Source of the DNA: an uncultured Kiloniellaceae bacterium | Lineage (GTDB): Bacteria; Pseudomonadota; Alphaproteobacteria; Kiloniellales; Kiloniellaceae | Direction: 5' to 3' | DNA: 64,000 bases | Assembly (NCBI GenBank): GCA_947493695.1 | Contig: CANLSF010000007.1 | Location: 186,001-250,000 of the forward strand | In this document: piece after piece, positions 54,917 through 62,717 of the stretch | Layout of the letters: every line of letters begins with the position of its first letter | How positions within the stretch are numbered: the stretch's first letter is position 1 | Translations under genes and position numbers: made by a program | The notes under the pieces: model-generated | Seen by the model: only the letters and a program-made list of their open reading frames with translations | Told to the model about the DNA's origin: nothing | Database searches by the model: none

Positions 54917-56266
54917 TCAAGCACGCAGACGCCGGTCGATGGCCACAGCGGCAAGCTTGCCGTCCTGAACCGCTGCGACCGTCAGATCGTCTCCGACAAC
55001 ACAGTCGCCACCGGCCCAGACATCCGGCAGCGAAGTCTGACGATCTTCGTTGACCGCGATCCGGCCCCCGGCAAGCTCCAGCACGTCAGCAGAACCATTC
55101 ACCAGCGGTGTCGGCACGAAGGTCTGTCCGATTGCCTTGAAGACCTGATCCACCAGCAGGGTGAAGTGATCGCCTGTACCCATCAGACGACCGTTGTCGT
55201 CAAGCTGCGTATACTCGAACTCGATCTCCTTCACCTGGCCGTCCTTGCCGATCAGTCTGGTCGGCTGGGCCCAGTGCTTGATCTTCACGCCGTTAAGCTG
55301 CGCGAAGTCCTGCTCGTGCCAGGTGGCGTTCATGTTGTCCTTGCCGCGCCGGTAGACCAGCGTGACATCTTCCGCACCGAGACGCTTTGTCTGGACTGCG
55401 ATGTCGATAGCTGTATTGCCGCCGCCGATCACCACGACCTTTCGGCCCACGGGGAGTTTCGAAAAGTCGCCGCTCTGGCGCAGTTCGGCAATGTAGTCCA
55501 CCGCATCGACAACGCCTGCAAGGTCTTCGTTCTCAAGACCCAGCGCATTGACGCCCGACATCCCCATGGAGAGGAAGACCGCATCGTAATCTCGGCGCAG
55601 ATCGCTGAGCGAGAAATCCGTGCCGATCGCCTGCCCGCAGCGCAGTTCGATACCTCCGAGCGAGAGGATGAATTCCACTTCCCGCTGCGCGAAATCGTGC
55701 GGCACCTTGTAGGCGGCAATGCCGTATTCATTCAGACCGCCGACCTTGTCGCGCGCCTCGAACACAACGACATCATGACCCAGCATCGAGAGTCGATGGG
55801 CGGCGGAGAGACCTGCGGGACCGCCGCCGACAACCGCGACCGTTTTGCCGCTCGATGCGGCTCGCTCGAAGACCTGCGCATCGCTTTCAAAAAGCCGGTC
55901 CGTGGCGTAGCGCTGCAGCTCACCGATCTTGACCGGCTTTTCTTCCTGCGTATTTCGGACGCAATCCCCCTCGCAGAGAATTTCAGTTGGGCAGACCCGC
56001 GCACAGGCGCCGCCCATGATGTTCTCGCTCAGGATATCGACCGCCGAGCCCTTGACGTTGTCGGTCGCGATCTTGCGGATGAAACTTGGAATGTCGATGC
56101 CGGTCGGGCAAGCCTCGACACAGGGCGCATCGTAGCAGTAATAGCAGCGCGACGCCTCGATCACCGCACGCTTGCGGTCAAGCGGAGGATGTACATCGTT
56201 GAAGTTTTCGATGTAGTCGTCAGGACGCAGCCGTCCTGCCTGGATATCAGCAGAAGCCGTCATCAT
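54917..56266 (-). CDS. preT: Dihydropyrimidine dehydrogenase, subunit PreT
   Basis: A 449-residue NAD(P)H/FAD subunit resembling the small subunit of glutamate synthase. The N-terminal Fe-S domain has CYYCYDAPCVEACPTGIDIP (~41-60) and CARVCPTEILCEGDC. The FAD site is VAVVGGGPAGLSAA (~144-157) and the NAD(P) site VVVIGGGNTAIDIA. It passes electrons from NAD(P)H to PreA. First gene of the operon; a RutR-type box lies 88 bp upstream. Confidence 0.94.
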   Translation of the reverse strand: MMTASADIQAGRLRPDDYIENFNDVHPPLDRKRAVIEASRCYYCYDAPCVEACPTGIDIPSFIRKIATDNVKGSAVDILSENIMGGACARVCPTEILCEGDCVRNTQEEKPVKIGELQRYATDRLFESDAQVFERAASSGKTVAVVGGGPAGLSAAHRLSMLGHDVVVFEARDKVGGLNEYGIAAYKVPHDFAQREVEFILSLGGIELRCGQAIGTDFSLSDLRRDYDAVFLSMGMSGVNALGLENEDLAGVVDAVDYIAELRQSGDFSKLPVGRKVVVIGGGNTAIDIAVQTKRLGAEDVTLVYRRGKDNMNATWHEQDFAQLNGVKIKHWAQPTRLIGKDGQVKEIEFEYTQLDDNGRLMGTGDHFTLLVDQVFKAIGQTFVPTPLVNGSADVLELAGGRIAVNEDRQTSLPDVWAGGDCVVGDDLTVAAVQDGKLAAVAIDRRLRA

Positions 56267-56616
56267 TCGGTCCCAGTATGTCTCTGTTCAAACGTGTTCT
56301 TGTGGCCGAGTCTTTTGCCCGGCCCTGTTATTGATGAAAAGGTTAGTCAAATTCTGACCATTTGGTCAACTTTTTTAATCACGCGATATTTTATGTTTGA
56401 TATCAACACTCTAATTATTGCGAACGCGTCGCATTATTACTTGAAATCATCCCTTTCACGCGAAATGATGCCGCATCCAATCTCTCAGTCAGAGAGAAGA
56501 AATTTTGCTTAGGCACGCGATGCCGCTATGCTTGTCCGGCATTGAGAGGGTGAATACGCGGAGCAACGTCGTACCAGGTTGCCTTTCATTGCACAGAGAG
56601 GAAAAGTCGGAAGCTC
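56267..56616. other. Divergent regulatory region of the pyrimidine locus
   Basis: The 350 bp between preT and the TetR gene contain the RutR-type box and an AT-rich stretch (56370-56460) but no supported gene. Confidence 0.6.
56354..56369. promoter_or_regulatory. RutR-type operator between preT and the TetR gene
   Basis: CTGACCATTTGGTCAA (minus strand TTGACCAAATGGTCAG) matches the E. coli RutR consensus TTGACCANNTGGTCAA at 15 of 16 positions. It lies between divergent preT and the RutR-like gene. On the minus strand its TTGACC can act as a -35 toward preT. Same arrangement as upstream of hydA. Confidence 0.88.
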
Positions 56617-57315
56617 ATGACCGAAGACGTAAGGCGCGAGGAAGCGCCGGGGGAATTACAAAACGGAGACAGCGGCAGCGCAAATGCCAAGGGCTCCAGC
56701 AAGACCGGCCAGATCCGCGCCCGCAACAAGGCCAGAATCATGTCTGCCGCCGAGGAAGTCTTCGCCGGGAAGGGCTACGATGGTGCAACCACGGCGGAGA
56801 TCGCGCTTAAGGCCGGACTGCCCAAGGCCAATGTGCACTACTACTTCAGCACTAAGGAAGCGATCTACCGCGCGGTCATCGACAACATTCTGGATCTTTG
56901 GCTGGAGCCCTTCCAACGCATCACCGAAGACGACGACCCAGCCGAAGCCCTGTCCATGTACATTCGAACGAAAGTCATGCTGTCTCGCGACCGTCCCCTC
57001 GCCTCGCGCATCTATGCGAACGAGATCATTCGCGGCGCGCCGATCCTCGCAGACTATCTGGGCAAGGATCTGCGCGAGTGGGTCGCGGAGAAATCCGAGG
57101 TGCTGCGCAAATGGGCTGACAAAGGCCTGATGGATCCGGTCGAGCCCGCCCATCTGCTCTTTCTGATCTGGGCCTCGACCCAGCATTACGCGGACTTTCA
57201 GGCTCAGGCCAAGGCTGTCCTGCACCACCGCGACCTGACCGAAGACGACTTCGAAACCGCCGTCGAGACCATTACCCGAGTGGTTCTGAAAGGCTGCGGG
57301 ATTAAGACGGGCTGA
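56617..57315 (+). CDS. rutR: TetR-family regulator, RutR-like
   Basis: A 232-residue regulator. An unstructured N-terminus (~30 residues) precedes the HTH (KARIMSAAEEVFAGKGYDGATTAEIALKAGLPKANVHYYF). The C-terminal domain (SRDRPLASRIYANEIIRGAPILADYLGKDL, YADFQAQAKAVL) matches the YcdC/RutR type, which binds uracil and thymine. It is divergent from preTA-hyuC-ABC, with a RutR box between, so it probably represses that operon and hydA, relieved by pyrimidines. The symbol is by similarity. Confidence 0.85.
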   Translation: MTEDVRREEAPGELQNGDSGSANAKGSSKTGQIRARNKARIMSAAEEVFAGKGYDGATTAEIALKAGLPKANVHYYFSTKEAIYRAVIDNILDLWLEPFQRITEDDDPAEALSMYIRTKVMLSRDRPLASRIYANEIIRGAPILADYLGKDLREWVAEKSEVLRKWADKGLMDPVEPAHLLFLIWASTQHYADFQAQAKAVLHHRDLTEDDFETAVETITRVVLKGCGIKTG

Positions 57316-57318
57316 GGT

Positions 57319-57921
57319 ATGTCGCAAAAAACGAAACCATTTGACAGGTGGTATCGTATGCCGGACGTGGTCTCTGTCCGATGCCCAAGCTGCCGCTCTA
57401 TGGCCACATATGAATTTGCCGAAATTCGATGTATCGATAGACGTAAAAAAGTAGCGGCTTTCAAGAAGAGTCGTGCCTTTGAATACTGGCGTTTTCATGA
57501 CTATCGAGGCAGCCGATGGCACGGTGCTGTCTATTATCACGGTCTCCGCGGGATGACGCGCAATGAAGCCGCAGGCAGCCTTCCACAAGGCTACTTGCCG
57601 AAAGACTGGGCCGACGGCAAGCGATACCGTTCTCACGATCCTGACTTTGGCACGCTGCACTGTTCCCGTTGCAGTACGCGCCGCAAGCACCGCCTTAAAT
57701 GGCCCCAAGAAGCGTTCTTTCAAATCGATTATCGGGGTAAGCCGCTTTGGGCTTTCGACCGCGACAGCTTGAATGCGCTGCGCAGCTTTATCGCTTCAAA
57801 CGACAGAAGACGCTTTGGCACATATTGGGGATGGTTTCTCTTTCACATCCCCAGCCACTTTCTATCCAAGAAAGCCCGTGCAGAGGTTTCCAAGAAACTC
57901 GATAAGTTGGCGCGCACCTGA
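57319..57921 (+). CDS. Putative zinc-binding hypothetical protein
   Basis: A 200-residue basic protein with two CxxC pairs, VRCPSCRS (~22-25) and LHCSRCST (~114-117), which could bind one zinc. FEYWRFHDYRGSRWHGAVYYHGL between them is distinctive, but I cannot assign a family. It starts 3 bp after the RutR-like stop with GAGG as ribosome-binding site, so it is co-transcribed with the regulator. Confidence 0.7.
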   Translation: MSQKTKPFDRWYRMPDVVSVRCPSCRSMATYEFAEIRCIDRRKKVAAFKKSRAFEYWRFHDYRGSRWHGAVYYHGLRGMTRNEAAGSLPQGYLPKDWADGKRYRSHDPDFGTLHCSRCSTRRKHRLKWPQEAFFQIDYRGKPLWAFDRDSLNALRSFIASNDRRRFGTYWGWFLFHIPSHFLSKKARAEVSKKLDKLART

Positions 57922-57956
57922 CCTCAAAAGTCGTACCCGCAACAGTAAGCAACCGG

Positions 57957-58520
57957 TTATCTCTCCTTACAGTCCGTCAGTTGCGCGTCCATCGCCGCAT
58001 TGTGCTCAACAAACGTCGCCGTCAGTTGCACTAACGCTCCGTCTTCGGACATCTCGCCCTTTACGAACGCACGCATATCGGGCCAGTCGGGGTGATCCTG
58101 ATTCTGGACTTTCAAAGCCTCAAGCCGAGCGATTTGGGTTTGGTAAGCAGGTGTGGAGGCAGTCAGTTTACCAACATCTTCCTCGGTCCAATCGAAGTTC
58201 CTGAACTGCGAGAGTCCCTGCGCACGCTCCAGCCGCTCCGGAGCGTTAGCGAGCAGATAATCCAGCCGCGCAAATCGCATCTCCGCAAAGAGAACCTGAA
58301 TATCCCGGTTGATATCCGCCAACTCGCTAAAGTCCGGACGCCGTTCGACAATCAGATCCCGCAGGCCCTGTTGATAGGCGGTTTTTGCAGCGAGGTCGGC
58401 TTTGGCCACGTCCTCCAGGCAGGAGATGAACTCATCTGCCGCGGCCACGTCTGAGTTCGCAACCTGCAGAGATAGGAAGAGGCTCAACACAAAAGCGGTC
58501 ATCTTATGGGACATAGCCAT
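57957..58520 (-). CDS. Exported hypothetical protein
   Basis: A 187-residue protein with a probable signal peptide (MTAFVLSLFLSLQVANSDVAAAD). The mature part is helical and charged (DLAAKTAYQQGLRDLIVERRPDFSELADINRDIQVLF) with two Cys only, in EFISCLED and at the C-terminus (TDCKER), likely a disulfide. ATG 58520 is used, with others at 58514 and 58502; a start at 58649 is less likely because the signal would be internal. Family unknown. Confidence 0.65.
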   Translation of the reverse strand: MAMSHKMTAFVLSLFLSLQVANSDVAAADEFISCLEDVAKADLAAKTAYQQGLRDLIVERRPDFSELADINRDIQVLFAEMRFARLDYLLANAPERLERAQGLSQFRNFDWTEEDVGKLTASTPAYQTQIARLEALKVQNQDHPDWPDMRAFVKGEMSEDGALVQLTATFVEHNAAMDAQLTDCKER

Positions 58521-58647
58521 ATGCTTCGCGGTTAGTGGGTTCACAAACATAGCCACAGGCATCTTTGTAAAAGGTAAAGCAGACCCTTTCAGTGGCACGG
58601 CTTTTGCTACCTGAAAGCGAAAGTAGAATGAGCCGAAGGACGCCGAC

Positions 58648-59424
58648 ATGATGCCGATTCAGCCAGGTTTTTCCATCAACGCGCCAGGCGTGAAGGAGAT
58701 CACGCCCAAAGCATCGGATAGAATCAATCTCACCGAAGCCTCGAATGAGATCTTCCAGAATTACTACGATCAACAGCAAAAATTCCTGGAAACCCGCTAT
58801 AGCAATCTGGGCGACACCTCAAACCATCCGGCCTATCAGGACTACGCAACAGTACGCGTCGATGGAAAAGTCGTTGCAAAAATAGACAATCACGGCTTCG
58901 TCGAAACTTCCAACGGCGTGGGGTCAAAACTGCTTAGCGAGTTGCCGGGTGCCGTGAACGGAAAATCAGGCCCTATGCTCGCCCAGGCACGCGCGGAAAA
59001 AATTGCCGAGCTTTTGGGCGGCAAGGTGGAAAGATCTTCCACCGCCCTCACCCAACCTCAGTTCGACAGGCTTCCCCAACCGCAATCCTCGCTGGACGTG
59101 ACTGCCATGCAGGCCGACCCCATGTACGAGCAATTGCAGAAATCGAAACAGGCCCGCACGGCATTTCTCGCTCAGCAGATCGGTCAGGATGATTCCTCGG
59201 CAACGTCATCAGGTACCGGTGCAGCCGCCGAGTTCCTGGATTTCATGAGCAAAACACCCGAAGAGAGGTTTTTCGCAGCCTTCCTGAAAGGCAAGGGTCT
59301 GACGGAAGAGGAGTTTGAGAAGCTGCCGCCGGAAGAGCGCACGGACCTGATGACCGAGTTCAAGCAGGAGCTCAAAGACAAGGCCCTTGAGAGTGTGGAG
59401 GAGTCGATAGAGAAAACTGCGTAA
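58648..59424 (+). CDS. Hypothetical protein, low-complexity, possibly secreted without signal
   Basis: A 258-residue hydrophilic protein, Gln/Ser/Asp-rich with no signal peptide, membrane segment or cysteine. The N-part mentions VRVDGKVVAKIDNHGFVETSNGVG, a beta-hairpin-like segment; the C-part is acidic and helical (TPEERFFAAFLKGKGLTEEEFEKLPPEERTDL). ATG 58648 has AAGGA upstream. No family recognised. Flanked by other unknowns. Confidence 0.7.
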   Translation: MMPIQPGFSINAPGVKEITPKASDRINLTEASNEIFQNYYDQQQKFLETRYSNLGDTSNHPAYQDYATVRVDGKVVAKIDNHGFVETSNGVGSKLLSELPGAVNGKSGPMLAQARAEKIAELLGGKVERSSTALTQPQFDRLPQPQSSLDVTAMQADPMYEQLQKSKQARTAFLAQQIGQDDSSATSSGTGAAAEFLDFMSKTPEERFFAAFLKGKGLTEEEFEKLPPEERTDLMTEFKQELKDKALESVEESIEKTA

Positions 59425-59720
59425 AATTAGTGCTTTACCTGCCCGCGCTTCAAGATCCCTCCAGGGTTACCTGTCCTGATCATCCGATACAAAGTCGGAA
59501 CAACCTGTCCTCCGGCTCAGAGGTGTGTCAGAGGGCGCATCGGCAGGTCGGTCTGCCACAACGCTACATTGCTCTACCCTGGGAATGAATACAATCCGGC
59601 GTAAAAGCATCAAAAGTTGAAAAATTGCATTAATACAGACGATCTTAATCTTTGCATAACCACTGGGGTAGATTCTGATCCCACGACTATTTTGACGTGG
59701 AAAATGGAGCTCGCTCCCCT
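59425..59720. other. Intergenic region upstream of the DUF2336 gene
   Basis: Nearly 300 bp with no gene seen. The last 100 bp (59590-59690) are AT-rich and probably contain the DUF2336 promoter. Confidence 0.45.
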
Positions 59721-60719
59721 ATGGCGACCCAAGACAATACCTCTTCTCCCAGGCAAGCGCTGAAGGACAAGCCACCCTCTGTGCGCAGAGAGGTGGCCGT
59801 CAAGCTGGGGGAACGGCTTGAAGGCGAACTCAATGACACCGAGCGTGATGTCGCCTGGGGGATTGCGCGCCAACTCGTCGAAGACACCTCGCAATCCGTT
59901 CGCGAAGAGCTTGCAATCAGTCTTTGCAACAGGCCCGATCTGCCAAAGGAACTCGGTCAAAAACTGGCGCGCGACAACGACAGTGTGGCAGCCCCCTTTT
60001 TGGCCAGGACCCCGCTTTTCAGCGACTCTGAGCTTTGCGAGATTGTTAAGGTGGTCTCGAACAAAGTGCGTAAAGCCATTGCGGGACGTCCACACCTGGA
60101 GAGTGAGCTCGCAGATCTTCTCGCTGAACTGGGCGACAGCGGTGTTGCGACGATCCTAATCTCGAACGAAGGAGCTCAAATCGGGATCTCAGGATACCGG
60201 GCGATTATCGAGCGTTTCAGCAACGAACCGAACCTGCTTGAGAAAATGGCGACCCGCTCGATTCTGCCTCCGAGCCTGGTTGCTGAACTGGTCGGTTACG
60301 TTTCAGACGCGACGCGCCTTTATCTGGAAGAAACCTACGAAGTTCCAGATAACATTGCCGACCGCGTCACGGAACAAACTGAATCGGCTGTATTGTTGCG
60401 TCTCGTGGAAATGCACAAAAACACCGAGGCCGCAGATCTGCTCAAGGTCATCCATGCCAAAGGCCTTCTGACCAAGACCCTTTGCCTCCTGATCATTCGC
60501 AGGGGCAACATTTCGGCGTTCGCGACAGCGATCTCACTCCTGACCGGCATTCCCGCAAAAAACATCGAGCTGGTTCTCAAACAAGGTGCGGTTGAGGCTG
60601 TCGAACAGGTTTGCAAACGCGCCGATCTGCCCGAGTTCGCGCGGGCCGAAGCCGTTCAGCACATCATGGCGGCCAGCAAGAAACAACCAAGCGCCGACGC
60701 ATCGGGTAAGGTCGCCTGA
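59721..60719 (+). CDS. DUF2336-domain protein
   Basis: A 332-residue helical-repeat protein typical of Alphaproteobacteria. Repeats such as SVREELAISLCNRPDLPKELGQKLARDNDSVAAPFLARTPLFSDSELCEIV match the DUF2336 family. Its role is unknown; relatives are often linked to signalling or the cell surface. ATG 59721 is preferred, GGAG upstream; GTG 59697 is also in frame. Confidence 0.82.
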   Translation: MATQDNTSSPRQALKDKPPSVRREVAVKLGERLEGELNDTERDVAWGIARQLVEDTSQSVREELAISLCNRPDLPKELGQKLARDNDSVAAPFLARTPLFSDSELCEIVKVVSNKVRKAIAGRPHLESELADLLAELGDSGVATILISNEGAQIGISGYRAIIERFSNEPNLLEKMATRSILPPSLVAELVGYVSDATRLYLEETYEVPDNIADRVTEQTESAVLLRLVEMHKNTEAADLLKVIHAKGLLTKTLCLLIIRRGNISAFATAISLLTGIPAKNIELVLKQGAVEAVEQVCKRADLPEFARAEAVQHIMAASKKQPSADASGKVA

Positions 60720-60754
60720 ACGAAACCCCATGAACTCCGCGCTAGGGCTCAGGT

Positions 60755-60943
60755 CTACTTGTTACCGATGTTCTGATGACGCCGGACACGCTGCGAAATC
60801 TTGTTGTACTCCGCCGCCTCACAATCCTTGAAAGTCTGGCTCCCGGGCGTCAGGCCGCGTTCGTCGCGGCAGACCCGCTCCGACGTGGTTTCGCAGGCCG
60901 CAAGCGGCAGCGCCAGGCAGGTGATGATCAGGAAAGACCGCAT
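60755..60943 (-). CDS. Small lipoprotein
   Basis: A 62-residue protein with a lipoprotein signal (ITCLALPLAACETTS; lipobox LAAC, Cys lipidated). The mature part is about 40 residues and charged, with two more Cys (RVCRDERG, FKDCEAAE). ATG 60943 has GGAG upstream. Converges with the DUF2336 gene. Function unknown. Confidence 0.78.
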   Translation of the reverse strand: MRSFLIITCLALPLAACETTSERVCRDERGLTPGSQTFKDCEAAEYNKISQRVRRHQNIGNK

Positions 60944-61152
60944 TTCATCTCCATCTCTTAAGTTCAATCCAACTTCAAACCAGCACTCACAACGAAATCT
61001 CCGCCGCCCCATCGTTCTCCTGAATAAGCGACGGCCCACTTCGAAGATATGGGGCGCATAGACCTGAGATAAAGTCGTTAAGGTCTGCGATTGTCGCTTT
61101 GCATGCGAGCTATGATGCGACAGGCTTGGTCCATACTTCAGAGGAACGGGTC

Positions 61153-61599
61153 ATGACGATTGTTGTCCGGGCGGCAGAGCAGCCAGATCTCGAAACGCTT
61201 TTGGAACTTTATCAGCAGCTCAATCCGGCAGACCCGGTGCCAGAACGGGGAGCTGCGGCCTCGACGCTGGAAAGCCTGAACCGCAATCCGATGAGCCAGG
61301 TTCTTCTTGCCACCGATAGCAAGAAAATACTTGGCAGCTGCACCTTGATTATCGTCCCCAATCTTACCCGCAACCTCGCCCCCTATGCGGTGATTGAGAA
61401 CGTCGTAACCCACAAGGACAGCCGCAGACGCGGTGTCGGAAAGATCTTAATGTCCCATGCGATTGATACAGCCTGGGAGGCAGGTTGTTACAAGGTGATG
61501 CTGATGACCGGCATGAAACGCGACGGCACCATCGCATTCTATGAATCACTCGGCTTTCGCGCGGACAGCAAGACCGCTATGGAAATCCGGCGGCCCTGA
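61153..61599 (+). CDS. GNAT acetyltransferase
   Basis: A 148-residue acetyltransferase: IVVRAAEQPDLETLLELYQQLN, then APYAVIENVVTHKDSRRRGVGKILMSHAIDTAW (acetyl-CoA loop RRRGVG) and IAFYESLGFRADSKT. ATG 61153 has GAGGAA upstream. Single gene; substrate unknown. Confidence 0.9.
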   Translation: MTIVVRAAEQPDLETLLELYQQLNPADPVPERGAAASTLESLNRNPMSQVLLATDSKKILGSCTLIIVPNLTRNLAPYAVIENVVTHKDSRRRGVGKILMSHAIDTAWEAGCYKVMLMTGMKRDGTIAFYESLGFRADSKTAMEIRRP

Positions 61600-61665
61600 C
61601 AGGGCCCTGACGGTCAAAACGTCTTGAAGTAACAGCCCGCGTTTCACCTGCGTTTCCAGATCACA

Positions 61666-62577
61666 TCAAGCCGCTGCGTCCTGCTTCAGCCACTGAACAA
61701 CCTGTCGGCTGATCTCGTCTTCCCGGCTTTGCTTCGACACCAGCGCGCAAAGCGGTTTGTCGCTGGGGAGGGAAAACCTGAAAGCCTGAACCAGACGCCC
61801 CCGCGCCAGGGCGCTTTCGACCAAGGGCTGATGACCGATCAACAGACCGGCACCATCGATCGCGGCCTGGACAGCCAGGCTGTAGAGGGAAAAGAGCGGC
61901 CCAGCGTGGCCGTCACTGGTATGACGATGCCTGCCACTGTGCGCTCTGGCCGCACGCAGCCACTCAGGCCAGTCCTCGCGCCAGGTTTCGTCATGCAGCA
62001 GGACGTCATGTGATGGCTCGGCCCTTTGCTTCAGCTTCTGCGCGAGCTCCGGCGTGCAAACGGGAAACAGACGGTCTTCGGCAAGCACGCTGCACTCCGC
62101 TCCTTCCGGCACCTCATTGAGAAAAAACAAGGCCAGGTCGAAAGATTCGCGCTGCAGGTTCGGCGGGCGCTCCAGCGCGGTCACTGAAATCAGAAGCTCG
62201 GGGAAATGCGCCCGCAACGCCGGCAAGCGGGGCGACAGCCAAAGCTGCGCCACAGAGGGTAATGCGGCAATGCGGATCGAGCCCGGCATACCGGCGCGGC
62301 GCAACTCCTGCGCCGATACCCCCAAGGCGTCGAAGGCCGCCGTCAGGGACGGCAGGGCGGCGCGTCCAACATCGCTCAAACGGACCCCCTGGGCCTTGCG
62401 TTCGAACAGCCGGCAGCCGGCCCATTCCTCCAACAGCTTAATCTGCTGCGCAATGGCGCCGGGCGTGACCAGCAGTTCTTCACCGGCCAGAACAAAACTC
62501 TCGTGCCGGGCTGCCGCCTCGAAGGCGCGCAGCGCCTTGAGCGGCATCGCCTTGGGTCTGGGAGGGTCAACGGCCAT
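61666..62577 (-). CDS. LysR-family regulator (GcvA-like)
   Basis: A 303-residue LysR protein of the GcvA group: HTH LKALRAFEAAARHESFVLAGEELLVTPGAIAQQIKLLEEWAG, effector domain after ~95. GcvA regulates glycine cleavage in E. coli, and here the divergent gene is a hydroxymethyltransferase-like enzyme, a suggestive match. The 140-bp gap presumably holds the binding site. Confidence 0.9.
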   Translation of the reverse strand: MAVDPPRPKAMPLKALRAFEAAARHESFVLAGEELLVTPGAIAQQIKLLEEWAGCRLFERKAQGVRLSDVGRAALPSLTAAFDALGVSAQELRRAGMPGSIRIAALPSVAQLWLSPRLPALRAHFPELLISVTALERPPNLQRESFDLALFFLNEVPEGAECSVLAEDRLFPVCTPELAQKLKQRAEPSHDVLLHDETWREDWPEWLRAARAHSGRHRHTSDGHAGPLFSLYSLAVQAAIDGAGLLIGHQPLVESALARGRLVQAFRFSLPSDKPLCALVSKQSREDEISRQVVQWLKQDAAA

Positions 62578-62717
62578 ACAACACCAAAAATCAGACTCAT
62601 TTTTTCTATGCCTAGATTCGACGATAACTGGTTTGCGATCTCACCGCCATAGATGGATTCTACCCTCCATAAATGAGGTCCGAACCCTCGGCCTCAATTG
62701 CAGAGCGGAAAGAAAGC

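Noticed and set aside
55166-56512. Plus-strand frame opposite PreT
   Set aside because: Antisense to a flavoprotein with both nucleotide-binding motifs and the Fe-S cysteines.
56656-57723. Minus-strand frame opposite the RutR-like regulator
   Set aside because: The plus strand holds a canonical TetR protein with ribosome-binding site and operator.
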